Source of the DNA: Saccharothrix sp. HUAS TT1
Lineage (GTDB): Bacteria; Actinomycetota; Actinomycetes; Mycobacteriales; Pseudonocardiaceae
Assembly: GCF_040744945.1 (NCBI RefSeq)
Contig: NZ_CP160453.1
Span: 4,278,001 to 4,342,000, forward strand
DNA: 64,000 nucleotides
Direction: 5' to 3'
Numbering within the stretch: the first letter of the stretch is position 1; each line of letters starts with the position of its first letter. The notes under the pieces were generated by a model. That model had not been told where the DNA came from. It searched no databases and saw only the letters and a list, made by a program, of their open reading frames with translations. A program made the position numbers and the translations under genes. Of this stretch, positions 57,455-64,000 are shown piece after piece.

Positions 57455-58363
57455 ATGATCGAAGTGAGGCACCTGACCAAGCGCTACCGCGCCACCCGCG
57501 CCGTGGACGGCCTGTCGTTCGAGGTCAAACCCGGCTACGTGGCGGGCTTCCTGGGCCCCAACGGCGCGGGCAAGTCCACCACCATGCGGGCGATCCTCGG
57601 CCTGGACCGGCCGACGAGCGGCGAGGCGCTGGTCGAGGGCCGCCGGTACGCCGACATCCGCCGTCCCGCGCACCACGTCGGCGCGCTGCTCGACGCGGGC
57701 GCGGTGCACGGCGGCCGGTCCGCCTACGACCACCTCCGGGTGCTGGCCCGCAGCAACGGCATCAAGGACAGCCGGGTGGTGGCGACCCTGGAGCAGGTCG
57801 GCCTGGCCGGGGTGGCGAAGAGACGGGTGGGGTCGTTGTCGCTGGGCATGAAGCAGCGCCTGGGCGTGGCGGGGGCCCTGCTGGGCGATCCGGGCGTGCT
57901 GCTGTTCGACGAGCCGGTCAACGGCCTCGACCCGGAGGGCATCCGCTGGATCCGCGACCTGATGCGCGGCCTGGCCGCGGAGGGCCGCACGGTCCTGGTG
58001 TCCAGCCACCTGATGAGCGAGATGGCCCTGACCGCCGACCGGGTGATCGTGATCGGCAAGGGCAGGCTGATCCTGGAGGCGTCCATGGCGGACCTGCAGG
58101 AGCAGTTCAAGAAGGACGTCCTCGTGCGCACGCCCGCGCCGGACGCCCTGGTGGCCGCGTTGACGGCCGCCGGCGCGCGGACCAGGTCCGAGGACGGCGC
58201 CCTGCTCGTGCAGGGGCTCGCCGCGCCGGACATCGCCGACCTGGCCGCCCACCACGACATCCGCCTGCACGAGCTGACCCCGCGCAGCGCGTCCCTGGAG
58301 GACGCCTACCTGGAGCTGACCGAGGACAGCGTGGAGTACCGCACCAAGGAGACGACCCGATGA
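57455..58363 (+). CDS. ABC exporter ATPase
   Basis: 302 aa from ATG 57455. Walker A is GPNGAGKST, the signature SLGMKQRLG, Walker B VLLFDEPVNGLDP, with the switch His in VSSHLMSEM. The C-terminal extension is typical of CcmA-type exporters. It overlaps the permease gene by ATGA and is preceded by the paired dyads, so it is a likely output of the two-component system. Confidence 0.93.
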   Translation: MIEVRHLTKRYRATRAVDGLSFEVKPGYVAGFLGPNGAGKSTTMRAILGLDRPTSGEALVEGRRYADIRRPAHHVGALLDAGAVHGGRSAYDHLRVLARSNGIKDSRVVATLEQVGLAGVAKRRVGSLSLGMKQRLGVAGALLGDPGVLLFDEPVNGLDPEGIRWIRDLMRGLAAEGRTVLVSSHLMSEMALTADRVIVIGKGRLILEASMADLQEQFKKDVLVRTPAPDALVAALTAAGARTRSEDGALLVQGLAAPDIADLAAHHDIRLHELTPRSASLEDAYLELTEDSVEYRTKETTR

Positions 58364-59127
58364 CCGCCGTGCTGAACTCGGAGTGGCTGAAGCTCCGCTC
58401 GGTCCGCTCGACCACCTACGTCCTGCTGGCGATCGTGATCGCCCTGCTGGGCGGTGTGCTGGTGTCGTACCTGATGACGGCCGACTGGGACACCTCGCCG
58501 CCGGACCTCCAGCAGAAGTTCGGCGCGGCCGACCCGAGCATCCTCGTGGTCCCGTTCACCCAGTTCTGCCTGGGGGTCCTGGGGGCGATGGCGATCACCT
58601 CGGAGTACGGCACCGGCATGATCCGCACCGCCCTGGTCTCGGTGCCCCGGCGCCGCGACTACCTGGTCGCCAAGACCGCCGTGGTGGCCGCCGCGTCCCT
58701 GGCCGTCGCCCTGCTCGTGACCCTGCCGGCCTACCTGGCGGGGGAGTGGATCACCGTCGGCCGCCCGAGCCCGATCTCCGCCCACGACTCGTTCGGCGAG
58801 GCCCTGCCCGAGCTGCTGGCGAACGTGGCGTCCATGGTCCTGCTGGCCCTGGTGGGCATGGGGCTGGGCTTCCTGCTCCGCTCCACCGCCGGCACCCTGG
58901 TGTCCCTCTGCGTCCTGCTGTACGTCCTGCCGACCCTGACCCTCATCCTGCCGAGCCCGTGGAACGAGCGGGCGTACGCGGTGATGCTGCCGGTGCTCGC
59001 GCCCCAGCTGTCGGGCGACATCCCGAACCCCCTGCTGTCCCCGCTGCAAGCCGGCCTGGTGATGGTCGCCTACCTGGTCCTGGCGGTGGGCGCCGGTGCG
59101 GCCGCCCTGCTGCGAAGAGACGCCTGA
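58360..59127 (+). CDS. ABC exporter permease (ABC-2 type)
   Basis: 255 aa, ATG 58360 in the ATPase stop. About six membrane spans with the ABC-2 pattern: a first span after EWLKLRS, an EYGTGMIRTALVSVPRR cytoplasmic loop, and a LLRRDA tail. The substrate is unknown; such pairs next to DesK-like systems often export peptides or sense antibiotics. Confidence 0.92.
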   Translation: MTAVLNSEWLKLRSVRSTTYVLLAIVIALLGGVLVSYLMTADWDTSPPDLQQKFGAADPSILVVPFTQFCLGVLGAMAITSEYGTGMIRTALVSVPRRRDYLVAKTAVVAAASLAVALLVTLPAYLAGEWITVGRPSPISAHDSFGEALPELLANVASMVLLALVGMGLGFLLRSTAGTLVSLCVLLYVLPTLTLILPSPWNERAYAVMLPVLAPQLSGDIPNPLLSPLQAGLVMVAYLVLAVGAGAAALLRRDA

Positions 59128-59240
59128 GCTCCGGCCGGGTGAGGTCGGTCGATCGGGTGAACTCGGCCGACGTCACCCGGTGGCCCGGCGGTGTGGTGCG
59201 ACTCTGGTCCCGGCGAGCCCGCGACCGGGTGGGGGAGGTG

Positions 59241-59259
59241 TTTTTTTTGGGGGGGGGGG
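59241..59259. repeat. T8-G11 homopolymer tract at the start of the NACHT gene
   Basis: Eight T (59241-59248) are followed by eleven G (59249-59259). A ribosome site GGGGGAGG (59231-59238) and GTG 59238 precede the tract; a second in-frame GTG (59265) lies after it. A change of tract length by one base would put the first GTG out of frame with the protein, or alter the spacing before the second one. Confidence 0.9.
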
Positions 59260-59264
59260 CGTTC

Positions 59265-61628
59265 GTGCCTGAGCAACCCGCCTACCCCGAACCCTCCGAC
59301 TCCGAGCCCGCCGACACCGGTGCCGTCGTCGTCGGGGGAGGCACCGGCGTGGCGCACAACGTGATGCCCGGTGTCGCGGGCGGGGTCGTGCAAGCCGGGG
59401 TGCTGCACGGTGGCGTGCACCTGCACGTGGCACCGCCTCCGACCATCGCCGCGCAGCGGTCCTCGGACGCGTTGCCGCCGTCCGAGGGGGAGGCGTCCTC
59501 CGCGCGGCCGCCCGGCCGGGAACCGGGCGCCTCGACCCGCCGGACCCGACCGACGCGACCGGTGGGCCGGTTGGAGCCGGCCGCCGAAGAACTCGCGATG
59601 AGCGTGGGCATCCGCCTGCGGCGCGAGTACGAGCACCAGCAGGTGCACGACCCCTTCCCGCTGCCGGTGCGCTGGGCGCACGTGGTCGGGGAGCTGAGCG
59701 ACCACGTGGAGAACATCCACGCCCGGCCGATCGGCGGTCGCGCGGAGCGGGTCGACCTCGACGGCGGGTTCGGCCAGGTCGCCGAGGTCTACCGGCGAGT
59801 GCCGACCGGCAGGCTGGTGGTGCTCGGCGACGCCGGTTCGGGCAAGACGATGCTGGCCACCCGGTTGACCCTGGACCTGCTCGGCGACCGCGAGCCGGGC
59901 CAACCGGTGCCGGTGAGGGTCGACGTCGCCTCGTGGGACCCGACCCGGACCGGGTTCCGCGCGTGGCTCGCCGAGCTGCTGGTCCGCGACCACCCCGGCC
60001 TCGCCCGGACCACGCCCGGCGGGGTGGCGCTGGGCGCCGCGCTGGTCGGGACCGACATGGTCCTCCCGGTGCTGGACGGCTTCGACGAGATCGCCAGGGG
60101 GCTGCGGGGGCCGGCGCTGCGCAAGCTCAACAAGGCCGACCTCCCGGTGGTGCTGACGAGCCGGCCCGCCGAGTACGAGAACGCCGTCGCCGCCGACGTG
60201 CTCACCGGCGCGGCCGTCATCCGGCTGGGCGTCCTGAGCCCGGCCGACCTGGCCGGCTACCTGCCGCGCGCCACCCGCAGCGACCCCGGCGCCGGCAGCG
60301 CCACCGGGACCGCCGGGACCAGGTGGCACCCGGTGATCGCGCGGCTGACCGCCGACGTCCCGGACGCCGGCGCGCGCAACGTCGCCGCCGCGTTGAGCAC
60401 GCCGCTGATGGTCTCCCTGGCCCGCGCGATCTACAGCGACACCCCGGGGCGGGACCCGGCCGACCTGCTGGACACCGGGCGGTTCCCCGCCGCCCCCGAC
60501 ATCGAGGACCACCTGCTCGGCAGCTTCGTGCCGAGCGTGTACGACGACCCGGCGGACGAGCGCGAGCAGGACTGGCGCCTCGACCAGGTCCTCCGGTGGC
60601 TCGGCTACCTCGCGCGGCACGGCGCCACCCGGCGGGAGCCCGGCATCGCGTGGTGGGGGCTCGGCACGTCGCTGCCCGCCTGGTCGCGGGCCGTCGTGGT
60701 CGGGCTCGTGTCGATGGTGTCCATCACGCTGGTCTACGTCGTCGTGGGCGGTCCGCTGTCGGTGCTCATCTACGGCGGCACGATCCTCGACGGGTTGTGG
60801 CTCCAGCTCGTCAACGGCCTGCTCACCGGCGCGGTCGCCGGACCGGTGCTCGGCCTGGCGCACGGCCTGATGCGCCACCTCCGGGTGATCACCCCGGCCC
60901 CGTCGCTCATCCGCGTGCGGATGGGGCGGGGCAGGCCCTCCGGCGCGATCCCGCTCGCCAAGGTGCGCTCCAGGACCGTCACCGCGCTCATCGGCGGACT
61001 CGGCTTCGGCGCGGGGGTGGGGTTGCTGGCCGCCCTCCCCAGCGCGGCGGTGGTCACCCCGCGGACCGGGGCCGTGCTCAGCGCGGTGTTCGCCGCGGTG
61101 TTCGGCGTCGCGGCCGCCGCGGCCATCGGTGTCGCGTCGTGGTTCGAGTCGCCCGCCGACGCCGACGCGGCGGCGAGCCCGGGCGACTCGCTCAAGGCCA
61201 ACCGCGACGCGGTGCGCACCCAGATGCTGCTGGGCGGCCTCGTCTTCGGGCTGGTGACCGGGCTGTGCGCCTACGCGTTCGGCGACCTGATCATCGCCCT
61301 CGTCGTCCCGGGCGCCGCGTACACGAGCCTCGGCTACGCACTCGGTGTCGGCGTCATGAACTGGATCTTCGGCGCGCTGGCCTACGCCGTCACCGCGTCC
61401 GCGTGGGGGCACTGGCTGATCGTGGCCAGGCTGTGGCTCCCGCTCACCGGACGGCTGCCGTGGCGACTGCGCTCGTTCCTCGAAGACGCCTACGACCGCG
61501 GTGTGCTGCGCCAGTCCGGCCCGGTCTGGGAGTTCCGCCACGAACGGCTCCAACGCCACCTCGCCGCCGGCCGCAGCCCCGACAGCCCCGCCCGCCCCGA
61601 CAGCCCCCACGAGAACCACCGGAAGTGA
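59265..61628 (+). CDS. NACHT-type STAND ATPase with an amyloid-signalling-like N-terminus and membrane C-terminus
   Basis: 787 aa from GTG 59265; GTG 59238 would add 9 residues coded by the T8G11 tract. The N-terminus carries a short motif (32-54) resembling bacterial amyloid signalling sequences. A linker is followed by the NACHT ATPase, with Walker A GDAGSGKT (188-195) and Walker B LPVLDGFDE (Asp271, Asp274-Glu275). The C-terminal part (about 473-735) has seven or eight membrane spans, and the tail WEFRHERLQRHLA is typical of actinobacterial NACHT proteins. STAND proteins of this kind are sensors in immunity or cell-death pathways. No effector with a matching motif is seen nearby. Confidence 0.85.
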   Translation: MPEQPAYPEPSDSEPADTGAVVVGGGTGVAHNVMPGVAGGVVQAGVLHGGVHLHVAPPPTIAAQRSSDALPPSEGEASSARPPGREPGASTRRTRPTRPVGRLEPAAEELAMSVGIRLRREYEHQQVHDPFPLPVRWAHVVGELSDHVENIHARPIGGRAERVDLDGGFGQVAEVYRRVPTGRLVVLGDAGSGKTMLATRLTLDLLGDREPGQPVPVRVDVASWDPTRTGFRAWLAELLVRDHPGLARTTPGGVALGAALVGTDMVLPVLDGFDEIARGLRGPALRKLNKADLPVVLTSRPAEYENAVAADVLTGAAVIRLGVLSPADLAGYLPRATRSDPGAGSATGTAGTRWHPVIARLTADVPDAGARNVAAALSTPLMVSLARAIYSDTPGRDPADLLDTGRFPAAPDIEDHLLGSFVPSVYDDPADEREQDWRLDQVLRWLGYLARHGATRREPGIAWWGLGTSLPAWSRAVVVGLVSMVSITLVYVVVGGPLSVLIYGGTILDGLWLQLVNGLLTGAVAGPVLGLAHGLMRHLRVITPAPSLIRVRMGRGRPSGAIPLAKVRSRTVTALIGGLGFGAGVGLLAALPSAAVVTPRTGAVLSAVFAAVFGVAAAAAIGVASWFESPADADAAASPGDSLKANRDAVRTQMLLGGLVFGLVTGLCAYAFGDLIIALVVPGAAYTSLGYALGVGVMNWIFGALAYAVTASAWGHWLIVARLWLPLTGRLPWRLRSFLEDAYDRGVLRQSGPVWEFRHERLQRHLAAGRSPDSPARPDSPHENHRK
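59358..59426 (+). other. Amyloid-signalling-like motif (BASS-type) in the NACHT protein
   Basis: Residues 32-54 contain Asn32, Gly36, Gly39-Gly40, Gln43-Ala-Gly45, His48-Gly-Gly50, His52 and His54. The G-x3-G...QAG-x2-HGGVH pattern resembles the BASS3-type motifs reported at the N-termini of NLR-like proteins in actinobacteria, which assemble as prion-like fibres to pass a signal to an effector with the same motif. Confidence 0.7.
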
Positions 61629-61732
61629 CGGCCTCGACCGCACACCGGCCCGCTCCCCACGACAGCCGACCTGCGGTGGCCACGACTCCCGGCGACCGGC
61701 GGCCGGCGGGGTGTCCGGTTACCGTGTCCGGC

Positions 61733-62653
61733 GTGCCCGACTTCGCCCTCGGCCTCGCCGCCCTCGGTCGCCCCGCGTACATCAACCTCGGCCGCGAGCA
61801 CGCGTTGCCCGAGCACCGGGACGTGGACGCCATGCGCGCCCAGTGCCACGCCGTGCTCGACGCCGCCTACGCGGCCGGTGTGCGGCGGGTGGACGCGGCC
61901 CGCTCCTACGGCCGCGCCGAGGAGTTCCTGGCCCAGTGGCTGTCCGCGCGCGGTCACCGGGACGTGCAGGTGTCGAGCAAGTGGGGGTACGCCTACGTCG
62001 CCGACTGGCGGCCGGACGCCGAGGTCCACGAGGTCAAGGAGCACTCGCTGGACCGCTTCACCCGCCAGTGGCGGGAGACGGAGGACCTGCTCGGCGCGCA
62101 CGTCGGGCTCTACCAGGTGCACTCGCTGACGTCCGACAGCGGGCTGTTCGGCGACCTCGACCTGCTCGTCGCGCTCGGCGGGCTGCGGGACTCCGGGGTG
62201 CGGCTCGGCTTCTCCACGTCCGGCCCGCGCCAGGCCGAAACGATCCGCCGGGCCCTGGAGCTGACCGTGGAGGGACGGCGGCTGTTCGACAGCGTCCAGT
62301 CCACCTGGAACGTGCTGGAGACGTCGGCGGGACCGGCGCTGGCGTTCGCGCGGGACGCCGGCGCGGAGGTGTTCGTCAAGGAGGGCCTGGCCAACGGCAG
62401 GCTGGCCGTCAACCCGCCGCCGCCCGTGCGCGAGCTGGCCGACCGGCACGGCGTGGGCGCGGACGCCATCGCGCTGGCCGCCGTCCGCGCGCAGCCGTGG
62501 GCCGACGTGGTCCTGTCCGGGGCGGCGAGCGCGGACCAGCTGCACGCCAACCTCAAGGCGCAGCACGTCGAGCTGGACCCGGACGAGCTGGCCGACTGCG
62601 CCGAACCCGCCGAGCGGTACTGGGCTACTCGGGCGTCGCTGGCTTGGGGGTGA
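61733..62653 (+). CDS. Aldo/keto reductase
   Basis: 306 aa. GTG 61733 lies 7 bases after TACCGT (61720-61725), a leaderless pattern. The TIM barrel has a visible catalytic tetrad (Asp and Tyr in VDAARSYGRAEEF, Lys in SSKWGYAY, His in YQVHSLT). It reduces an aldehyde or ketone with NADPH; the substrate is unknown. Its 3' end overlaps the convergent DUF6191 gene by 29 bases. Confidence 0.9.
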   Translation: MPDFALGLAALGRPAYINLGREHALPEHRDVDAMRAQCHAVLDAAYAAGVRRVDAARSYGRAEEFLAQWLSARGHRDVQVSSKWGYAYVADWRPDAEVHEVKEHSLDRFTRQWRETEDLLGAHVGLYQVHSLTSDSGLFGDLDLLVALGGLRDSGVRLGFSTSGPRQAETIRRALELTVEGRRLFDSVQSTWNVLETSAGPALAFARDAGAEVFVKEGLANGRLAVNPPPPVRELADRHGVGADAIALAAVRAQPWADVVLSGAASADQLHANLKAQHVELDPDELADCAEPAERYWATRASLAWG

Positions 62654-62921
62654 GCCGCACCCGGCCGGAGTCCAGGTCGAGCGGCCCGCGCGGCGGCGCG
62701 GACGACTCCTCGTCCTCGCCCAGCATCAGCGACACCTGGCGCTGCTCCAGCTCGACGTGCTTGCCGCCCTGGAACAGGGTGGTGAACTCCTCCAGCACGG
62801 TCGCGGACACGACCGGGTGACCCTTGCGCCGTCGCGCCCACCTCGACAGCTGCTCCCCGGTCGCCAGGCCCAGCAGCAGCAGGGCGAGGCCGGGGATCGA
62901 CATCGCGAAGATCATGCCCAT
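62625..62921 (-). CDS. DUF6191-family small membrane protein
   Basis: 98 aa from ATG 62921, overlapping the Nudix stop by 10 bases. One N-terminal membrane span (MIFAMSIPGLALLLLGLA) is followed by a basic segment and a conserved soluble part with SATVLEEFTTLFQGGKHVEL. The family is restricted to actinobacteria and has no assigned role. Confidence 0.8.
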   Translation of the reverse strand: MGMIFAMSIPGLALLLLGLATGEQLSRWARRRKGHPVVSATVLEEFTTLFQGGKHVELEQRQVSLMLGEDEESSAPPRGPLDLDSGRVRLTPKPATPE

Positions 62922-63406
62922 GTGAACCACTTCCGGATCAGGACCCGGCCGTCCGGCACGACCGGCCACCCCGGGTCTTCCGCTCTCGCCCGCACCTCGT
63001 CCAGCGCCATCCAGCCGCCCCAGGCCACCTCCTCCGGCTGGAGGGTGAACGGCCCGTCGCTGCGCGCTTCGTAAACGTGCGCGACGTAGCGGATGGTTCC
63101 GTCGACGAACGGCGTGCGGAACCGGAACTCCGGCGTCGCCGAGACGCCCAGCTCCTCGCCCAGCTCGCGCACCGCGCACTCGTCCGGCGTCTCACCCGCC
63201 GCGACGACGCCGCCGCACGTCGGGTCGTACAGCCCGGGGTAGACGTCCTTGGTCCCGGTACGCCGGTGCACGTACAGCCGCGTCCCGTCGAGCGAGCGCA
63301 CCACGATCACCGCGCACGCGTGCCACAAGCCCTCCGCGCGCATCCGGGCGCGCGTCGCCGTGCCGACGGGGGTGCCGTCGGGGTCCACCACCACCACTCG
63401 TTCCAC
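62912..63406 (-). CDS. Nudix hydrolase
   Basis: 164 aa from GTG 63406. The Nudix box is intact (GGVVAAGETPDECAVRELGEELG). The LYVHRRTGTKDVYPGLYDPTCGG segment recalls the isopentenyl-diphosphate isomerase/YfcD branch of Nudix hydrolases. The substrate is unknown. It is coupled to DUF6191, and it is divergent from the permease gene with a near-perfect palindrome between. Confidence 0.9.
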   Translation of the reverse strand: MERVVVVDPDGTPVGTATRARMRAEGLWHACAVIVVRSLDGTRLYVHRRTGTKDVYPGLYDPTCGGVVAAGETPDECAVRELGEELGVSATPEFRFRTPFVDGTIRYVAHVYEARSDGPFTLQPEEVAWGGWMALDEVRARAEDPGWPVVPDGRVLIRKWFTWA

Positions 63407-63422
63407 GGGAAGATCCTCCCCA

Positions 63423-63444
63423 GGTAGTACCGGCCGGTGCTACC
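63423..63444. promoter_or_regulatory. 22-bp near-perfect palindrome between divergent genes
   Basis: The arms GGTAGTACCGG (63423-63433) and CCGGTGCTACC (63434-63444) are reverse complements except at one position each. The site lies in the 104-base gap between the Nudix and permease starts. It is a likely operator for an unidentified dimeric regulator; the regulator is not in the window. Confidence 0.7.
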
Positions 63445-63510
63445 CCGGGCCGACGCCTGCCGACGTCCCCGCTTCCTACCGTCGTGGCGTTCGCGTCACG
63501 AGGAGGAGTT

Positions 63511-64000
63511 GTGCCCACATCCCTGCGGCTCGCGGTCGCCGAGTTCCGCAACCGGCCCGGCCGCGCCGTGCTGCCCGGTGTCGCCCTGGTCGTCGGCGTC
63601 GCCTGCCTGCTGGCGGCCCTGATGCTCAGCGACGCGATGGTCCGCGCCACGAACGACGGCACGCCCTCCGCGCCGGCCGGGGTGGACCTGGTGGTCCGCC
63701 CGCCGCTGCCCGGCTCCGACGCGGTCCTCGACCAGGCGACCGCCGACCGGGTGGCGCAGGTGGCCGGGGTGACGCTGGCGCAACCGATCCGCGAGGTCCG
63801 CGCCGACCTGCTGCTCGACGGTGGCCGGGCGAGCGGTCGCCGGGCCACCGCCGACGTCGAGCCGGACCGGGAGGACCTGCACCGCGTCCCGATCCTGGAG
63901 GGCCGTTCGCCCGGCTCGGACGGCGAGATCGCGGTCGACCGGGTCACCGCCCACGAGCACGGCCTGATGCCGGGCGCGGCGGTGCGGCTGGCCGACGCGG
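63511..64000 (+). CDS. FtsX/MacB-type ABC exporter permease (3' partial)
   Basis: The first 163 residues are present and the gene runs off the window end. GTG 63511 follows AGGAGGAG. The first membrane span (about 18-42) is followed by a large extracellular domain with the FtsX-like pattern (PREV, LLLDGG, ILEGRSPG, EIAVDRVTAHEHGL). Such permeases export lipids, peptides or antibiotics with an ATPase usually encoded next to them, here presumably beyond the window. Confidence 0.85.
   Translation, partial: MPTSLRLAVAEFRNRPGRAVLPGVALVVGVACLLAALMLSDAMVRATNDGTPSAPAGVDLVVRPPLPGSDAVLDQATADRVAQVAGVTLAQPIREVRADLLLDGGRASGRRATADVEPDREDLHRVPILEGRSPGSDGEIAVDRVTAHEHGLMPGAAVRLADA

Noticed and set aside
58383..59264. 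Extension of the NACHT frame upstream through the ABC permease region
   Set aside because: The frame is open by chance in high-GC DNA; the permease is real there, and a ribosome site and GTG lie just before the NACHT domain.

Overview
This is a high-GC actinobacterial chromosome segment with dense genes, many GTG starts, many 4-bp GTGA/ATGA overlaps, and several likely leaderless mRNAs. MshC (mycothiol), the proteasomal ATPase ARC/Mpa beside TrmI, a mabA-inhA-hemH operon and a CebR-boxed secreted cellulase suggest a filamentous soil actinomycete. Family Pseudonocardiaceae (Saccharothrix/Actinosynnema/Lentzea-like) is my inference and is not proven by the sequence.

Layout. (1) 0.2-9.6 kb: a sugar-utilisation cluster with a GH3 glycosidase, a LacI regulator, a lipoprotein solute-binding protein, two permeases and a GH42 beta-galactosidase, tied together by TCGAA-N3/4-TTCGA operators; cutA follows. 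(2) 10-18 kb: a sodium/alanine-type symporter, a large FAD/Fe-S oxidoreductase, then mabA-inhA-hemH and two small conserved genes. (3) 18.3-23 kb: a GH6 cellulase behind two perfect CebR-type boxes, a streptomycin-6-kinase-like gene, and a divergent TetR/SDR pair. (4) 23-30 kb: a MoxR-like ATPase with a VWA protein, ctaD and mshC. (5) 29.7-39.8 kb: a TIR-NB-ARC-TPR STAND protein, a secreted subtilisin, a GbsR/MarR-controlled ABC exporter, an ArsR/MFS pair and a decayed second MFS gene. (6) 39.8-48.4 kb: PAC2, HAD, ferric-reductase-like and GNAT genes, hisE, a junction of two gene remnants, a thioesterase, a RecB-like nuclease and a site-2 protease. (7) 48.3-54.6 kb: a two-component system, then trmI and ARC/Mpa. 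(8) 54.7-59.1 kb: a second two-component system whose kinase and regulator genes are pushed apart by an array of degenerate copies of their own junction, plus a divergent ABC exporter. (9) 59.2-64 kb: a NACHT ATPase with an N-terminal amyloid-signalling-like motif and a T8G11 tract at its start, an aldo/keto reductase, DUF6191, a Nudix hydrolase and the start of an FtsX-type permease.

How the genes work together. Region 1 should import an oligosaccharide through the ABC transporter (its ATPase is not in the window) and cleave it with intracellular GH3 and GH42 enzymes under the local LacI repressor. The secreted cellulase probably answers to CebR, which is not encoded here. The observations most worth a second look are the kinase/regulator junction repeat array (55.4-56.2 kb), the NACHT protein with its homopolymer start and prion-like motif (59.2-61.6 kb), and the TIR-STAND gene (29.8-32.1 kb).
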